Positions 25,790-35,100 of a DNA stretch of 64,000 nucleotides are shown here, piece after piece. The position numbers were made by a program, and so were the translations under genes. The stretch comes from Burkholderia metallica (GTDB lineage Bacteria; Pseudomonadota; Gammaproteobacteria; Burkholderiales; Burkholderiaceae), in contig NZ_CADFDB010000007.1 in assembly GCF_902832845.1 (NCBI RefSeq), positions 248,001 through 312,000 of the forward strand, given 5' to 3'. Under the pieces are notes generated by a model, which did no database searches, was not told the origin of the DNA, and saw only the letters and a program-made list of their open reading frames with translations. Within the stretch, counting starts at the first letter, position 1, and the number at the start of each line of letters is the position of its first letter.

Positions 25790-25987
25790 TCAATCGTATT
25801 CGTCGGACAAAAAGGATTTGCCATCGGCCGTCAGGTCGACCCGGCCGGCCGCCGCCTGATAAATCAGCCCCTCGTTCAGCAACGCGTAGACGACGTCGTC
25901 GAACGCGGCGGGAACCGGCCGGCTTTCACCGAACTGGTCGATCCACTTCAGCGCCTCGATGGCTTCGGGGGAAAGGATGGGGGTCAT
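25790..25987 (-). CDS. Small hypothetical protein
   Basis: This 65-residue soluble protein starts at the ATG at 25987 (MTPILSPEAIEALKWIDQFG). The remainder (FDDVVYALLNEGLIYQAAAGRVDLTADGKSF) has the helix-turn-strand pattern of a winged-helix-like fold, in which a strand pair follows the second helix, but no DNA-binding evidence exists. Possibly an operon with the 81-residue gene downstream. Unknown function. Confidence 0.65.
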   Translation of the reverse strand: MTPILSPEAIEALKWIDQFGESRPVPAAFDDVVYALLNEGLIYQAAAGRVDLTADGKSFLSDEYD

Positions 25988-26128
25988 GCGTTGGCCTCCG
26001 GCGTCGGTGTCGCTCCATCCTAGCACTTCGTCCGGACGTCGAATACCGAGGCAAACGCGCTGCGCCCGTGCCGGGCTGCACCAGCGGGCAGATCGCCCGC
26101 GGCGCCGCACCGGCGCGGCCACGCGGGC

Positions 26129-26344
26129 TCAGAGGCGCGCGATCGATACTTCGGTCGATTTCACGAGCGCGACGACTTCCGCGCCCACCTTCAGTTCGAG
26201 CTCGTCGACCGAACGGGTCGTGATCACCGACGTGACGATGCCGAACGGCGTCTCGACGTCGACCTCGGAGACCACGGAGCCGCGAATGATCTCCTTCACC
26301 TTGCCCTTGAACTGGTTACGTACGTTGATTGCAGTGATGCTCAT
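26129..26344 (-). CDS. ssuF: Mop-domain molybdopterin/oxyanion-binding protein SsuF
   Basis: This 71-residue protein is a single Mop (TOBE-like) domain: AINVRNQFKGKVKEIIRGSV followed by VDELELKVGAEVVALVKSTEV is the classic pattern of molbindins, which bind molybdate or tungstate as hexamers. It is the last gene of the ssuDCB operon, 57 bp behind ssuB. In Pseudomonas putida the corresponding gene of the ssuEADCBF operon is ssuF and is required for sulfonate use; I transfer that name by position and family. Confidence 0.85.
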   Translation of the reverse strand: MSITAINVRNQFKGKVKEIIRGSVVSEVDVETPFGIVTSVITTRSVDELELKVGAEVVALVKSTEVSIARL

Positions 26345-26401
26345 CAGGTTGATCGCTCCGAAGAAAAAGATCTCAGAACGGGCGGCCGCTGCCGCCCGGA
26401 T

Positions 26402-27361
26402 TTAAACGGCCCAGCGAATCTGCCCGACCGGTCGAACGTCGTCTGCCGCGTGCACCGCGCGCGGATCGGCCGCGCCGGGGCCGCCGGCGAGCACGCGTTG
26501 CAGCACGCGATCCTCCAGCGCCGCGAACGCGGCCGATGCGCGGGCGCGCGGCCGCTCGAGCGGCACCGGCTGATCCAGCGCCACACGCCCCTGCTCGATG
26601 AGCAGGATGCGGTCGCCGAGCGCCACGGCTTCCTGTACGTCGTGGGTGACGAGCAGCGCGGTGAACCGATGTTCGCGCCACAGCCGCTCGATCAGCGCAT
26701 GCATCTCGATGCGGGTCAGCGCGTCGAGCGCACCGAGCGGCTCGTCGAGCAACAGCAGTTGCGGCCGGTGCACGAGCGCACGCGCCAGCGCGACACGCTG
26801 CCGCTGGCCGCCCGACAGCTGCGCGGGCCAGTCGTTCGCGCGTTCCAGCAGGCCGACTTCATCGAGCACCGCGCGCGCCTGGTCGCGCGCGCCGCGCCCG
26901 AGGCCCAGCATCACGTTCTGCAGCACCGTCTTCCACGGCAGCAGGCGCGCATCCTGGTACATGATCCGCGTATCGAGTACGCCGCCGCCGTCGCCGTGCG
27001 TCTGAAGCACGCCGCTGCTCGGTTGCTCGAGCCCGGCGACGAGACGCAGCAGCGTCGATTTCCCGCAGCCGCTGCGGCCGACGATCGCGACGAAGCTGCC
27101 GCGCGCGATGCCGAGTTCGACGTTGTCGAGCACCGTGCGCGCGCCGAAGCGCTTGCTGACGCCCGACAGCGTCACCGCGTCGTCGGCTGCCGGGTTTCCC
27201 GCGCGCCGCCGCGCGAGCGGCACGACCGATGCGCCGCCGTCACGTTCGAGGATCGCCGCGTCCCGTGCGTCGCCGTCCGCGACGCGCGCCTGCGCCAGTT
27301 CGGCCTCGAGATCTGCGCCGGCGAGCGTGCCGTAGGCGGCCGCCGAAGTCGTCGCATTCAT
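26402..27361 (-). CDS. ssuB: Aliphatic sulfonate ABC transporter ATP-binding protein
   Basis: This 319-residue ATPase of the nitrate/sulfonate/taurine ABC family has an unusual N-terminal extension of about 65 residues before the core domain. Walker A is GRSGCGKST, the signature LSGGQRQR, Walker B LLLLDEP, and the switch His is in LVTHDVQEA. It energises uptake of alkanesulfonates through SsuC. The start overlaps the ssuC stop by 4 bp (27358-27361), so translation is coupled. Expression is expected under sulfate limitation. Confidence 0.94.
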   Translation of the reverse strand: MNATTSAAAYGTLAGADLEAELAQARVADGDARDAAILERDGGASVVPLARRRAGNPAADDAVTLSGVSKRFGARTVLDNVELGIARGSFVAIVGRSGCGKSTLLRLVAGLEQPSSGVLQTHGDGGGVLDTRIMYQDARLLPWKTVLQNVMLGLGRGARDQARAVLDEVGLLERANDWPAQLSGGQRQRVALARALVHRPQLLLLDEPLGALDALTRIEMHALIERLWREHRFTALLVTHDVQEAVALGDRILLIEQGRVALDQPVPLERPRARASAAFAALEDRVLQRVLAGGPGAADPRAVHAADDVRPVGQIRWAV

Positions 27362-28170
27362 GCCTTTGCTCCTGATTGGTAAGCGGGGTGCCAGCGCAGC
27401 GTCACGCGCTCGATCCATTTCGCCAGCACGTCGGCCAGCTTGCCGAGCACTGCGTACAGCAGGATCCCGACCACCACCACGTCGGTTTGCAGGAATTCAC
27501 GCGCGTTCATCGTCATGTAGCCGATGCCCGACTGCGCGGAGATCGTTTCCGCGACGATCAGCATCACCCACATCAGCCCGAGCGCGAAACGCACGCCGAC
27601 GAGAATCGACGGCAACGCCCCGGGCAGGATCACGTCGCGGTACAGCGCAAAACCGCGCACGCCGTAGCTCTTCGCCATCTCGATCAGGTTCGCGTCGACC
27701 GAGCGGATCCCGTGGTACGTGTTGATGTAGACCGGAAAGAACACCCCGAGCGCAACGAGGAACAGCTTCGCCTTCTCGTCGATGCCGAACCACAGGATCA
27801 CGAGCGGAATCATCGCGAGCGCCGGGATGTTGCGGATCATCTGGATCGTCGAATCGAGCGCGACCTCGGCCGCCTTCGACAAGCCGGTGGCGAGCCCGAG
27901 CGCGAGACCCACGCCGCCGCCGATCGCGAAACCGAACAGCGCGCGCCAGGTACTGACTTTCACGTTCGCCCACATCTCGCCCGACGTCACGAGCGACCAC
28001 GCCGCCCGCACGACCGCAACGGGCTCTGGCAGCACGCGGGTCGACAGCCAGCCGACACGCGCGCCGACTTCCCATGCCGCCAGCAGCGCGAGCGGCACGA
28101 GCCACGGCGCGACGCCGCGCCATGCGCGGGCGGCCACGGCCGCGCCCGTCGTCGACGTTTTCGTTGTCAT
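27358..28170 (-). CDS. ssuC: Aliphatic sulfonate ABC transporter permease
   Basis: This 270-residue inner-membrane subunit has about six helices, with the inner-membrane component EAA loop around [31 protein letters not shown], where it docks with SsuB. Sequence is closest to SsuC/TauC-type permeases ([24 protein letters not shown] at the N-terminus). It lies 17 bp downstream of ssuD and overlaps ssuB by 4 bp, all within one operon. Confidence 0.95.
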   Translation of the reverse strand: MTTKTSTTGAAVAARAWRGVAPWLVPLALLAAWEVGARVGWLSTRVLPEPVAVVRAAWSLVTSGEMWANVKVSTWRALFGFAIGGGVGLALGLATGLSKAAEVALDSTIQMIRNIPALAMIPLVILWFGIDEKAKLFLVALGVFFPVYINTYHGIRSVDANLIEMAKSYGVRGFALYRDVILPGALPSILVGVRFALGLMWVMLIVAETISAQSGIGYMTMNAREFLQTDVVVVGILLYAVLGKLADVLAKWIERVTLRWHPAYQSGAKA

Positions 28171-28187
28171 CGCAAGCCTCCCGTCGC

Positions 28188-29345
28188 TCAGCTCTGGGCC
28201 GCTTTCGGCAGATAGCTGTTGCCGACGATCTCGCCGAACGGGCCCGACAGCGGGCCGGTCGCCTTCGCCGCACCGTCGCCCTTGATCAGCGGGAACACGA
28301 GCTCCGCGAAACGGTACGACTCTTCCAGATGCGGATAGCCGGACAGGATGAAGGTCTCGATACCGAGATCCGCGTATTCGCGCATGCGTGCCGCGACCTG
28401 CTCCGGATTGCCGACGAGCGCGGTGCCTGCGCCGCCGCGCACGAGGCCGACGCCGGCCCACAGGTTCGGATACACCTCGAGCGCCTCGCGGCCGCCGCGC
28501 TTGCCGCCGTGCAGCGCAGCCATGCGGCGCTGGCCTTCCGAATCCATGTTCGCGAACGCCTGCTGCGCGCGCGCGATGGTTTCGTCGTCGAGGCGGCTGA
28601 TCAGGCGCTCGGCGTCGCGCCAGGCTTCGTCCTCGGTCTCGCGCACGATCACGTGCAGACGAATGCCGAACTTGATCTTGCGGCCGCGCGCCTCCGCACG
28701 GGCGCGAATATCGGCGATCTTCTTCGCGACGGCTTCGGGCGGCTCGCCCCAGGTCAGGTAGGTGTCGATGTGATCGGCCGCGATCGCATGCGCGGCCGGC
28801 GACGAACCGCCGAACCACAGCGGCGGGTGCGGACGCTGCACGGGCGGATACAGCGTCTTGCCGCCCTTCGATTGCAGATGCTTGCCGATGTAGTCGAAAC
28901 CGCCGTTGTCGTGCGATGCGGACAGCAGCCCGCGCCAGATGTTCAGGAAGTCGTCGGTGATTTCGTAGCGCGTATCGTGATCCGCGAACAGGCCGTCGCC
29001 TTCGAGCTCGGCGGAATCGCCGCCCGTCACGACGTTGATCAGCAGGCGGCCGCCCGACAGGCGGTCGAACGTCGCGGCCATCCGCGCCGACAGCCCCGGC
29101 GAGGCGATGCCGGGACGGATCGCGACCAGGAACTTCAGGCGCTGCGTCGCCGGGATGAGGCTCGACGCAACGACCCACGCGTCCTCGCACGAACGGCCGG
29201 TAGGCAGCAGCACGCCCTCGTAGCCGAGCGTATCGGCCGCCACCGCGATCTGCTTGAAGTAATCGTAAGTCGCGGCGCGCGCGCCTTCCGCTGTTCCGAG
29301 ATAGCGGCTGTCGCCGTGCGTGGGGATAAACCAGAACACATTCAT
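28188..29345 (-). CDS. ssuD: FMNH2-dependent alkanesulfonate monooxygenase
   Basis: This 385-residue member of the bacterial luciferase family splits alkanesulfonates to aldehydes and sulfite. The N-terminus [18 protein letters not shown] is nearly diagnostic for SsuD, as are [16 protein letters not shown] and [19 protein letters not shown]. The start at 29345 is given by that conserved beginning. The enzyme needs reduced FMN from a partner reductase (SsuE), but no ssuE gene is adjacent. It is the first gene of ssuDCBF here. Confidence 0.96.
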   Translation of the reverse strand: MNVFWFIPTHGDSRYLGTAEGARAATYDYFKQIAVAADTLGYEGVLLPTGRSCEDAWVVASSLIPATQRLKFLVAIRPGIASPGLSARMAATFDRLSGGRLLINVVTGGDSAELEGDGLFADHDTRYEITDDFLNIWRGLLSASHDNGGFDYIGKHLQSKGGKTLYPPVQRPHPPLWFGGSSPAAHAIAADHIDTYLTWGEPPEAVAKKIADIRARAEARGRKIKFGIRLHVIVRETEDEAWRDAERLISRLDDETIARAQQAFANMDSEGQRRMAALHGGKRGGREALEVYPNLWAGVGLVRGGAGTALVGNPEQVAARMREYADLGIETFILSGYPHLEESYRFAELVFPLIKGDGAAKATGPLSGPFGEIVGNSYLPKAAQS

Positions 29346-29686
29346 CTGCTGCTCCTGCTTGACTGTTCGTGCCGGAATTTGAAAAAACATCGCCCTGCTC
29401 GCGTCGCGGATGCGCGGCGCATGCATGCTGTGCGTTCGAATCGGGATGGCTCGCCGGTCAGGCCGTGCCGCGGGCGAGGACGCGATGGCACGGCTGTTTC
29501 TGGGAAATCAGTCTAGGGATCGGCGCAGGGCTTTGGAACGATTTTTTTGAGCTTAGGTTTTCCGCTTTCGTGATTAGCACGACGCTGGAGCGAATATCGA
29601 GACGGGCGGGGCCCTATAATGACGATCCTATCCGAATAACTCCGCGCGGACGGCCCCGGCCGTGCGCGCCTGCGGTGCACTCATCG
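29346..29686. other. Intergenic region upstream of ssuD
   Basis: About 340 bp between divergent ssuD and a membrane protein gene. A TATAAT lies at 29615-29620 on the plus strand, 67 bp before the membrane protein gene, but has no good -35. No remnant of ssuA or ssuE was recognised. Confidence 0.5.
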
Positions 29687-30115
29687 ATGCAGAAAGTCAT
29701 CCTGCCATTCCTGTCCGGCTTCCTGGCCGCCCTGTTCTTCCGCGAAGCCACACTCGCACTCCTTCATACCGCCGACCTGATCGCAGCCACCGGCTTCTCC
29801 ACGCAACCGTTCGCGCCGCTCGGCATTCCTGAATTTGTCGCGAATGCGCTGATCAGTGCATGCTGTGCGATCCCGATGGCGTGGCTGCTGCGCGTGTCGC
29901 CGGAACGCGAGGCGTCGTGGATCGGCGCGCTGGTGTTCGGCGGCATCGTGCTCACGGCCGCCCGCGTGTTCGCGATCGATCCGCTGCGCGGCATCTGGCC
30001 GTCGGGCAACATGATGCCGGTGCTCGCCGCCGGCTTCGCGGCGAACGCGGTATGGGGCTTCGGCGCACTCGTGTTCATGCGTGCGTTCATGTCGGACGAC
30101 ACAGGCGACGCGTAA
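29687..30115 (+). CDS. Hypothetical integral membrane protein
   Basis: This 142-residue protein has about four hydrophobic segments: MQKVILPFLSGFLAALFF, an amphipathic region, LISACCAIPMAWLLRVS, GALVFGGIVLTAARVFAI and AAGFAANAVWGFGALVFMRAF. Small charged loops suggest cytoplasmic termini. No family recognised; it may be restricted to Burkholderia and relatives. A TATAAT box lies 67 bp upstream, and a strong bidirectional terminator ends the gene. Confidence 0.75.
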   Translation: MQKVILPFLSGFLAALFFREATLALLHTADLIAATGFSTQPFAPLGIPEFVANALISACCAIPMAWLLRVSPEREASWIGALVFGGIVLTAARVFAIDPLRGIWPSGNMMPVLAAGFAANAVWGFGALVFMRAFMSDDTGDA

Positions 30116-30168
30116 CACGGGCGCACGCGCTCGGCGCCCGTCGATCACGGTCCGGTCGACATCACGAA

Positions 30169-30205
30169 AAAAGGCCGCCTGCATGTCCTATGCAGGCGGC
30201 CTTTT
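30169..30205. terminator. Bidirectional rho-independent terminator
   Basis: 15-bp perfect stem AAAAGGCCGCCTGCA (30169-30183) / TGCAGGCGGCCTTTT (30191-30205), loop TGTCCTA. It separates the convergent membrane protein and 3-hydroxyisobutyryl-CoA hydrolase genes and works on both strands. Confidence 0.93.
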
Positions 30206-30241
30206 CATGTCCGGCTCGGGGTTCAGTTCACCCGCTCGACG

Positions 30242-31396
30242 TCAGTCCTTCAGATTCCGCAGCGGATGCGTGTCGGGCGTCCACGGACTGTCGAACATCG
30301 CGAGCACGTCTGCGCGATCGAGGTCGGCGACCGACCTGAAACGCCAGACCGGTTGATGATCCTTGTCGACGATCAGCGCGCGCACACCTTCGATCACGTC
30401 GCCGCGCGCGAACGTCGAACGCGTGAGATCGAGATCGCGCCGCAGGCAATCGGCCATCGTCGCGCCGCGCGCACGCTCGACCACTTCCAGCGACACGGCC
30501 ATCGACAGCGGCGACAACTGTTCGCGCATCGCATGGGTCGCCTTCTCGACCCATCCGTCGACGGCCGCGCAATCCTGCTCGGCGTCGAGCGACGCGAGGA
30601 TCGCGCGGATGTCCGGCCGCGCGAAATGCCGGTCGATCCCGGCGCGCGCGTCGGCCAGTGCCGACGTGTCGGGTGTCGGCACGACCTTGTGCGCAGCGCA
30701 CGCATCGGCCACGCACGCGACGGCCTGCTCGCCGCTGTCGAGGCGCGCGCCGCGAAGCGTATCGAGCAGCGCCGGCAGCGCGGCATCGGGTAGATAGGCG
30801 TCGGCGAGCTGCGCGTATAGCGCGCCGGCCGCATCGAGCGTCGCGCCGGTCACGGCGAGGTAGCGGCCGATCGCGCCGGGCGTGCGCGCGAGGAACCAGC
30901 TCATCCCGACGTCCGGGAACAGGCCGATACGCGTTTCCGGCATCGCCATCTTCGTCGAGTCGGTCACGACGCGCAGGCCGCCCGTGTGCCGCGCCGCCTG
31001 CGAAATCCCCATGCCGCCGCCCATCACGACGCCGTGCATCAGCGCGATGTAAGGCTTCGGATAGGTGAAGATCGCGTGGTTCAGCGTGTATTCCTCGATG
31101 AAGAACGTGTCGACCGCATCGCGGTCGCCCCGTTGCCACGCATCGTGGAAGAAGCGCACGTCGCCGCCCGCGCAGAACGCGCGCGGATGCGGGCTGTGCA
31201 CGACGACCGCGACGACCTCCGGATCGTCGCGCCATGCGTCGAGCGCCTGCTGCATCAGCCGGATCATGCCGACCGACAGCGCGTTCAGCGCCTTCGGCCG
31301 GTTCAGTTCGAGAAAGCCGATGCGGTTCGCGACAGACGCGCGTACGTCGGGCTGCGTGGATTCGGCGGATACGGCGGCGGAAGTGGAATCGGTCAT
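30242..31396 (-). CDS. 3-hydroxyisobutyryl-CoA hydrolase (enoyl-CoA hydratase/isomerase family)
   Basis: This 384-residue crotonase-fold protein is longer than ordinary enoyl-CoA hydratases (about 260) and fits the 3-hydroxyisobutyryl-CoA hydrolase group of valine catabolism. It has GFLELNRPKALNALS, AFCAGGDVRFFHD (oxyanion hole), YIALMHGVVMGGGMGISQAA and the diagnostic MPETRIGLFPDVGMSWFLAR. No other valine-degradation gene is nearby, so it could also act on a different acyl-CoA. An SMR gene follows upstream on the same strand, 31 bp away. Confidence 0.9.
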   Translation of the reverse strand: MTDSTSAAVSAESTQPDVRASVANRIGFLELNRPKALNALSVGMIRLMQQALDAWRDDPEVVAVVVHSPHPRAFCAGGDVRFFHDAWQRGDRDAVDTFFIEEYTLNHAIFTYPKPYIALMHGVVMGGGMGISQAARHTGGLRVVTDSTKMAMPETRIGLFPDVGMSWFLARTPGAIGRYLAVTGATLDAAGALYAQLADAYLPDAALPALLDTLRGARLDSGEQAVACVADACAAHKVVPTPDTSALADARAGIDRHFARPDIRAILASLDAEQDCAAVDGWVEKATHAMREQLSPLSMAVSLEVVERARGATMADCLRRDLDLTRSTFARGDVIEGVRALIVDKDHQPVWRFRSVADLDRADVLAMFDSPWTPDTHPLRNLKD

Positions 31397-31427
31397 GTAG
31401 GTTGTCCGGCAAATGGCGGTCGCACGC

Positions 31428-31766
31428 TCAGTGCGCCTGCATCTTGGAAAACAGGTTCAACACCACGACGCCGGCGATGATCAGGCCGAGGCCGATCACG
31501 GCCGGCAGGTCCGGCACCTGGCGATAGAGCAGCATCGCGACGAGCGTGATCAGCACGATGCCGGCGCCCGACCAGACTGCATAGATGATGCCGACGGGCA
31601 TCGTGCGCAACGTGATCGACAGGCAGTAGAACGCGATGCCGTAACCGGCGACGACGAGCGCCGACGGCCAGAAGCGCGTGAAGCCGTCCGCCGCGCGCAG
31701 CGCGGACGTGCCGATCACTTCCGCGACGATCGCGATCGCGAGCCATGCGTAACCGGGAATCTGCAT
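31428..31766 (-). CDS. Small multidrug resistance (SMR) efflux protein
   Basis: This 112-residue protein has four transmembrane helices. The family's essential glutamate is Glu16 in IAIVAEVIGTSAL, and the second half contains the family-typical PVGIIYAVWSGAGIVLITL. SMR proteins work as antiparallel dimers that exchange protons for quaternary ammonium or guanidinium compounds. It is tightly packed with the UPF0303 gene (3-bp gap) and the hydrolase gene. Substrate is not predictable from sequence. Confidence 0.93.
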   Translation of the reverse strand: MQIPGYAWLAIAIVAEVIGTSALRAADGFTRFWPSALVVAGYGIAFYCLSITLRTMPVGIIYAVWSGAGIVLITLVAMLLYRQVPDLPAVIGLGLIIAGVVVLNLFSKMQAH

Positions 31767-31769
31767 CGC

Positions 31770-32267
31770 TCAGGTCCTTGCGAGCGCCAGAGCGGCGTAG
31801 TCGTGACCCAGCTCCGCACACAGCGCCTCGACGACGAATTCGTGGTCCGCGCGCTGCGGCAGCCCCGATGCGGTGATCGAACCGATCACGCCGGCGCCGG
31901 CGACGGTCAGCGGAAACGCGCCGCCGTGCGGCGCATATTCGGCGATCGGCAATCCGTGCTTGTCGGCGAGCGTCGCGCCGGCCTGCTGCATGCGCAGGCC
32001 GATCGCATACGAACTGCGGCGGAAATGCGCGACGACGTTGCGCTTGCGGCGCACCCAGTCGGCGTTGTCGGGCGTGGCGCCGGCGAGCGCCGCATAGAAC
32101 AGCGGCTGGCCGAACGTGACGATGTCGATCGCGACCGCATGGCCGCGCGACGTGGCCATTGCATGCATTCGGCTACCGAGCGCCCATGCGCGGGCCGCGT
32201 CGAAATGGGGAAACACGAGCGCCTGTTCCTGCGCGCCGATCGATTGCAGATCGTGAGCGATGTCCAT
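31770..32267 (-). CDS. UPF0303 / heme-degrading-domain protein
   Basis: This 165-residue soluble protein is of the HbpS/GlcG-like fold, UPF0303 subgroup: [22 protein letters not shown] at the beginning, [19 protein letters not shown] in the centre, and [22 protein letters not shown] near the end, all typical. Homologues were described as binding heme or small metabolites, but the role of this subgroup is unproven. It is the first gene of a three-gene cluster with an SMR pump and a 3-hydroxyisobutyryl-CoA hydrolase. Confidence 0.87.
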   Translation of the reverse strand: MDIAHDLQSIGAQEQALVFPHFDAARAWALGSRMHAMATSRGHAVAIDIVTFGQPLFYAALAGATPDNADWVRRKRNVVAHFRRSSYAIGLRMQQAGATLADKHGLPIAEYAPHGGAFPLTVAGAGVIGSITASGLPQRADHEFVVEALCAELGHDYAALALART

Positions 32268-32419
32268 GAATCCGTCGATACAGAAATGAGAGTCGCAACG
32301 GCGCCGACGCGATCGCGCACGGCCCCGCCGCCGAAGAAACGAAACAAACCGTTCGATTCTAGCGCACGCACCCGCGGTACCGGCCCCACAAGCAGCGACA
32401 AGAAATTGTCAGAAAGCGC

Positions 32420-32448
32420 TTGCACGCGTACGGGATAACCCATATAAT
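32420..32448 (+). promoter_or_regulatory. Promoter of tRNA-fMet
   Basis: -35 TTGCAC (32420-32425), 17-bp spacer, -10 TATAAT (32443-32448), 16 bp before the mature tRNA start. The -10 is perfect and the -35 differs in two positions. Confidence 0.85.
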
Positions 32449-32464
32449 TCATTTCTTCGACGGA

Positions 32465-32541
<77 letters not shown>

Positions 32542-32558
32542 ATCGCCCAGATTCATGC

Positions 32559-32590
32559 AAAAAGCCCGGCCCAGTGCCGGGCTTTTTGTT
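32559..32590 (+). terminator. Terminator of tRNA-fMet
   Basis: AAAGCCCGGC (32561-32570), loop CCAGT, GCCGGGCTTT (32576-32585) followed by T-rich DNA. It is also flanked by As, so it could act on the minus strand. Confidence 0.92.
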
Positions 32591-32723
32591 TTTCCGCCGC
32601 GCTCCCCGCTTCTCTTCGCGCACCCGCGCTGCGCCTCGGGCGGCACGCGACCTGCACGCGCAGGCGTTCAAGAATGCCGCGCCCCGGTGATACACTCGCA
32701 TCACCTCGTCCCTTCCACTCGAC

Positions 32724-33269
32724 ATGAAATTCTGCTCCGTCTGCGGTCACGAAGTCATCGCGCGCATTCCTCCGGGCGACAACCGCGAGCGCTTCGTCTG
32801 CGATCACTGCGGCACGATCCACTACCAGAATCCGCGCAACGTCGTCGGCACGGTCCCGCTCTGGGGCGATCAGATCCTGCTGTGCCGCCGCGCGATCGAA
32901 CCGCGCTACGGGTTCTGGACGCTCCCCGCGGGCTTCATGGAAATGGGCGAGACGACGGCCGAAGCCGCCGCGCGTGAAACGCTCGAGGAAGCCGGCGCAC
33001 GCGTCGAGGTGCAGAACCTGTTCACGCTGCTCAACGTGCCGCACGTGCACCAGGTCCACCTGTTCTACCTCGCGCGGCTCACCGATCCGGCGTTCGAGGC
33101 CGGCGAGGAAAGCCTCGAAGTGAAACTGTTCGACGAAGCCGACATCCCGTGGGACGAGATCGCGTTCCCGACCGTCAGCCAGACCCTGCGATTCTTCTTC
33201 GCCGATCGCGCCGCGGGCGACTACGGCGTGCACACCGGCGATATCTTCCGCTCGCTGCGCAACGGCTGA
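32724..33269 (+). CDS. Nudix hydrolase with N-terminal zinc ribbon
   Basis: This 181-residue protein has a zinc ribbon (Cys4, Cys7 in FCSVCG and Cys26, Cys29 in VCDHCG) and a Nudix domain with a complete box: Gly70-x5-Glu76-x7-Arg84-Glu85 ... Glu88-Glu89-x-Gly91. This arrangement resembles NudC-like and ADP-ribose or NADH pyrophosphatase-type proteins, but with the short form found in many Proteobacteria; the substrate is a nucleoside diphosphate derivative. It is 11 bp upstream of aat, so the two are co-transcribed. Confidence 0.92.
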   Translation: MKFCSVCGHEVIARIPPGDNRERFVCDHCGTIHYQNPRNVVGTVPLWGDQILLCRRAIEPRYGFWTLPAGFMEMGETTAEAAARETLEEAGARVEVQNLFTLLNVPHVHQVHLFYLARLTDPAFEAGEESLEVKLFDEADIPWDEIAFPTVSQTLRFFFADRAAGDYGVHTGDIFRSLRNG

Positions 33270-33280
33270 GCCCCCGCCCC

Positions 33281-34045
33281 ATGGTCCCCTGGCTCGGCCC
33301 GGACGATCCGTTTCCGCCCATCGAACGCGCGCTCGGCCCGGCGACCGGCGCGCCCGGGCTGCTCGCCGCGAGCGCCGACCTGCTGCCGTCGCGCCTCATC
33401 GACGCGTACCTGCGCGGTATCTTCCCGTGGTATTCGGACGGCCAGCCCGTCCTGTGGTGGAGCCCGGACCCGCGCATGGTCCTCGTGCCGGCCGAATTCA
33501 AGGTGTCGCCGTCGCTGCGCAAGACGCTCAAGCGCGTGCTGCGCGACCCCGCGTGGGAAGTGCGCATCGATCACGACTTCGCCGGCGTGATGCGCGCGTG
33601 CGCGCAGGCGCCGCGCCGCGGTCAGCGCGGTACGTGGATCACGGCCGAGATCATCGACGCGTACACGTCGCTCTACCGCTCCGGCAACGCGCACAGCATC
33701 GAGACGTGGCACGACGGGCGGCGCGTGGGCGGCCTGTACGGCGTGTCGTTCGGGCGGATGTTCTTCGGCGAATCGATGTATGCGGACGCGACCGACGCGT
33801 CGAAAATCGCGCTGGCCACGCTCGTCGCGCACCTTCGCGAGCAGGGGCTGGAGATGATAGACTGCCAGCAGAATACGTCGCATCTAGCGTCGCTCGGCGG
33901 CCGCGAGATCGCACGCAAGGCCTTTGTCGCTCACGTGCGCCGCGCGGTAGCCGAACCGCCGATTCCGTGGGAATTCGACAAGCGCGTGCTCGCCGCGCTG
34001 ACGGCCCGCACCGAACCGGCGGCCCCCTCCGGCATCGAGCGCTAG
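33281..34045 (+). CDS. aat: Leucyl/phenylalanyl-tRNA--protein transferase
   Basis: This 254-residue enzyme adds Leu or Phe from tRNA to N-terminal Lys/Arg of proteins, marking them for ClpS/Clp[11 protein letters not shown] near the start, [20 protein letters not shown], and [20 protein letters not shown] are hallmark Aat blocks. The start ATG at 33281 is 11 bp after the Nudix stop. bpt, which extends the same pathway to acidic N-termini, follows 33 bp downstream; together they form an N-degron operon. Confidence 0.97.
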   Translation: MVPWLGPDDPFPPIERALGPATGAPGLLAASADLLPSRLIDAYLRGIFPWYSDGQPVLWWSPDPRMVLVPAEFKVSPSLRKTLKRVLRDPAWEVRIDHDFAGVMRACAQAPRRGQRGTWITAEIIDAYTSLYRSGNAHSIETWHDGRRVGGLYGVSFGRMFFGESMYADATDASKIALATLVAHLREQGLEMIDCQQNTSHLASLGGREIARKAFVAHVRRAVAEPPIPWEFDKRVLAALTARTEPAAPSGIER

Positions 34046-34078
34046 CGCGGCACTCCTTCCCTGCATCGAGAGCTGCCC

Positions 34079-34909
34079 ATGACTCACCCGACTGAGCTGC
34101 CGCTTTCACCGCTTTCGGCGTTGCAATTCTATGCAACGGCGCCTTATCCGTGCAGCTATCTGGACGGCCGCGTCGCGCGCTCGCAAGTCGCGACGCCGAG
34201 CCACCTGATCAATTCCGACATCTACACCGAACTCGTCAAGGCCGGCTTCCGACGCTCGGGCGTGTTCACGTATCGTCCGTACTGCGACGGCTGCCGGGCC
34301 TGCGTGCCGGTGCGCGTGCCCGTCGACGCGTTCGCGCCGTCGCGCACGCAGCGCCGGATGTGGAAGCGGCACCGCACGCTCGTCGCGACGGTTTCGCCGC
34401 TGCACTACGACGAAGAGCACTACGCGCTCTACATGCGCTACCAGTCCGCGCGCCACGCGGGCGGCGGCATGGATCGCGACAGCCGCGACCAGTACGAGCA
34501 ATTCCTGCTGCAGAGCCGGATCAACTCGCGCCTCGTCGAATTCCGCGACCTCGACGCGCCGGGCGGCGAGCCCGGCAAGCTGCGCATGGTCAGCATGATC
34601 GACATCCTCGGCGACGGGCTGTCGTCGGTCTACACGTTCTTCGAGCCCGACGACCAGCACACGAGCTACGGCACCTACAACATCCTGTGGCAGATCGAGC
34701 AGGCGAAGAGCCTCGGCCTGCCCTACGTGTACCTCGGCTACTGGATCCGCGAGAGCCCGAAGATGGCCTACAAGGCGAACTTCCACCCGCTGGAAGGGCT
34801 GATCGACGGCCGCTGGAAGATCCTCGATCCGGAACGGATCGACGTGCCGCCCGTCGATGCGGCGCTGGCGCGCGCACCGCTGCCGGGCGGGCATTCCGGG
34901 TCCGGTTGA
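34079..34909 (+). CDS. bpt: Aspartate/glutamate leucyltransferase (bacterial Ate1 homologue)
   Basis: This 276-residue protein transfers Leu from tRNA to N-terminal Asp or Glu, creating ClpS-recognised N-degrons. The [20 protein letters not shown] region and [20 protein letters not shown], which carries the Cys cluster of the Ate1 N-domain, are followed by the C-domain [20 protein letters not shown]. Length and sequence match the Bpt group, not eukaryotic Ate1. Adjacent to aat in the same operon; pyrD follows after a 191-bp gap. Confidence 0.97.
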   Translation: MTHPTELPLSPLSALQFYATAPYPCSYLDGRVARSQVATPSHLINSDIYTELVKAGFRRSGVFTYRPYCDGCRACVPVRVPVDAFAPSRTQRRMWKRHRTLVATVSPLHYDEEHYALYMRYQSARHAGGGMDRDSRDQYEQFLLQSRINSRLVEFRDLDAPGGEPGKLRMVSMIDILGDGLSSVYTFFEPDDQHTSYGTYNILWQIEQAKSLGLPYVYLGYWIRESPKMAYKANFHPLEGLIDGRWKILDPERIDVPPVDAALARAPLPGGHSGSG

Positions 34910-35100
34910 CGAGCCGCGCGCCGTCGCGGCCACGCTCCGGCAACGGGTGTCGTAACGGGTGTCGTTTCAGCTCCATGCCGACGCCACCGCCGCGCACGAA
35001 CCGCGCGCCACCGGCACCGACGAACCGAACCCCGCCCTTGGCGCGCAACTCCCGGTAAAATAGCGGGTTGTCATTCATTCCGGCTGTCCGCCCTATTCTC

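Noticed and set aside
29346-29686. Remnant of ssuA or ssuE upstream of ssuD
   Set aside because: No frame in this interval has binding-protein or flavin reductase motifs.
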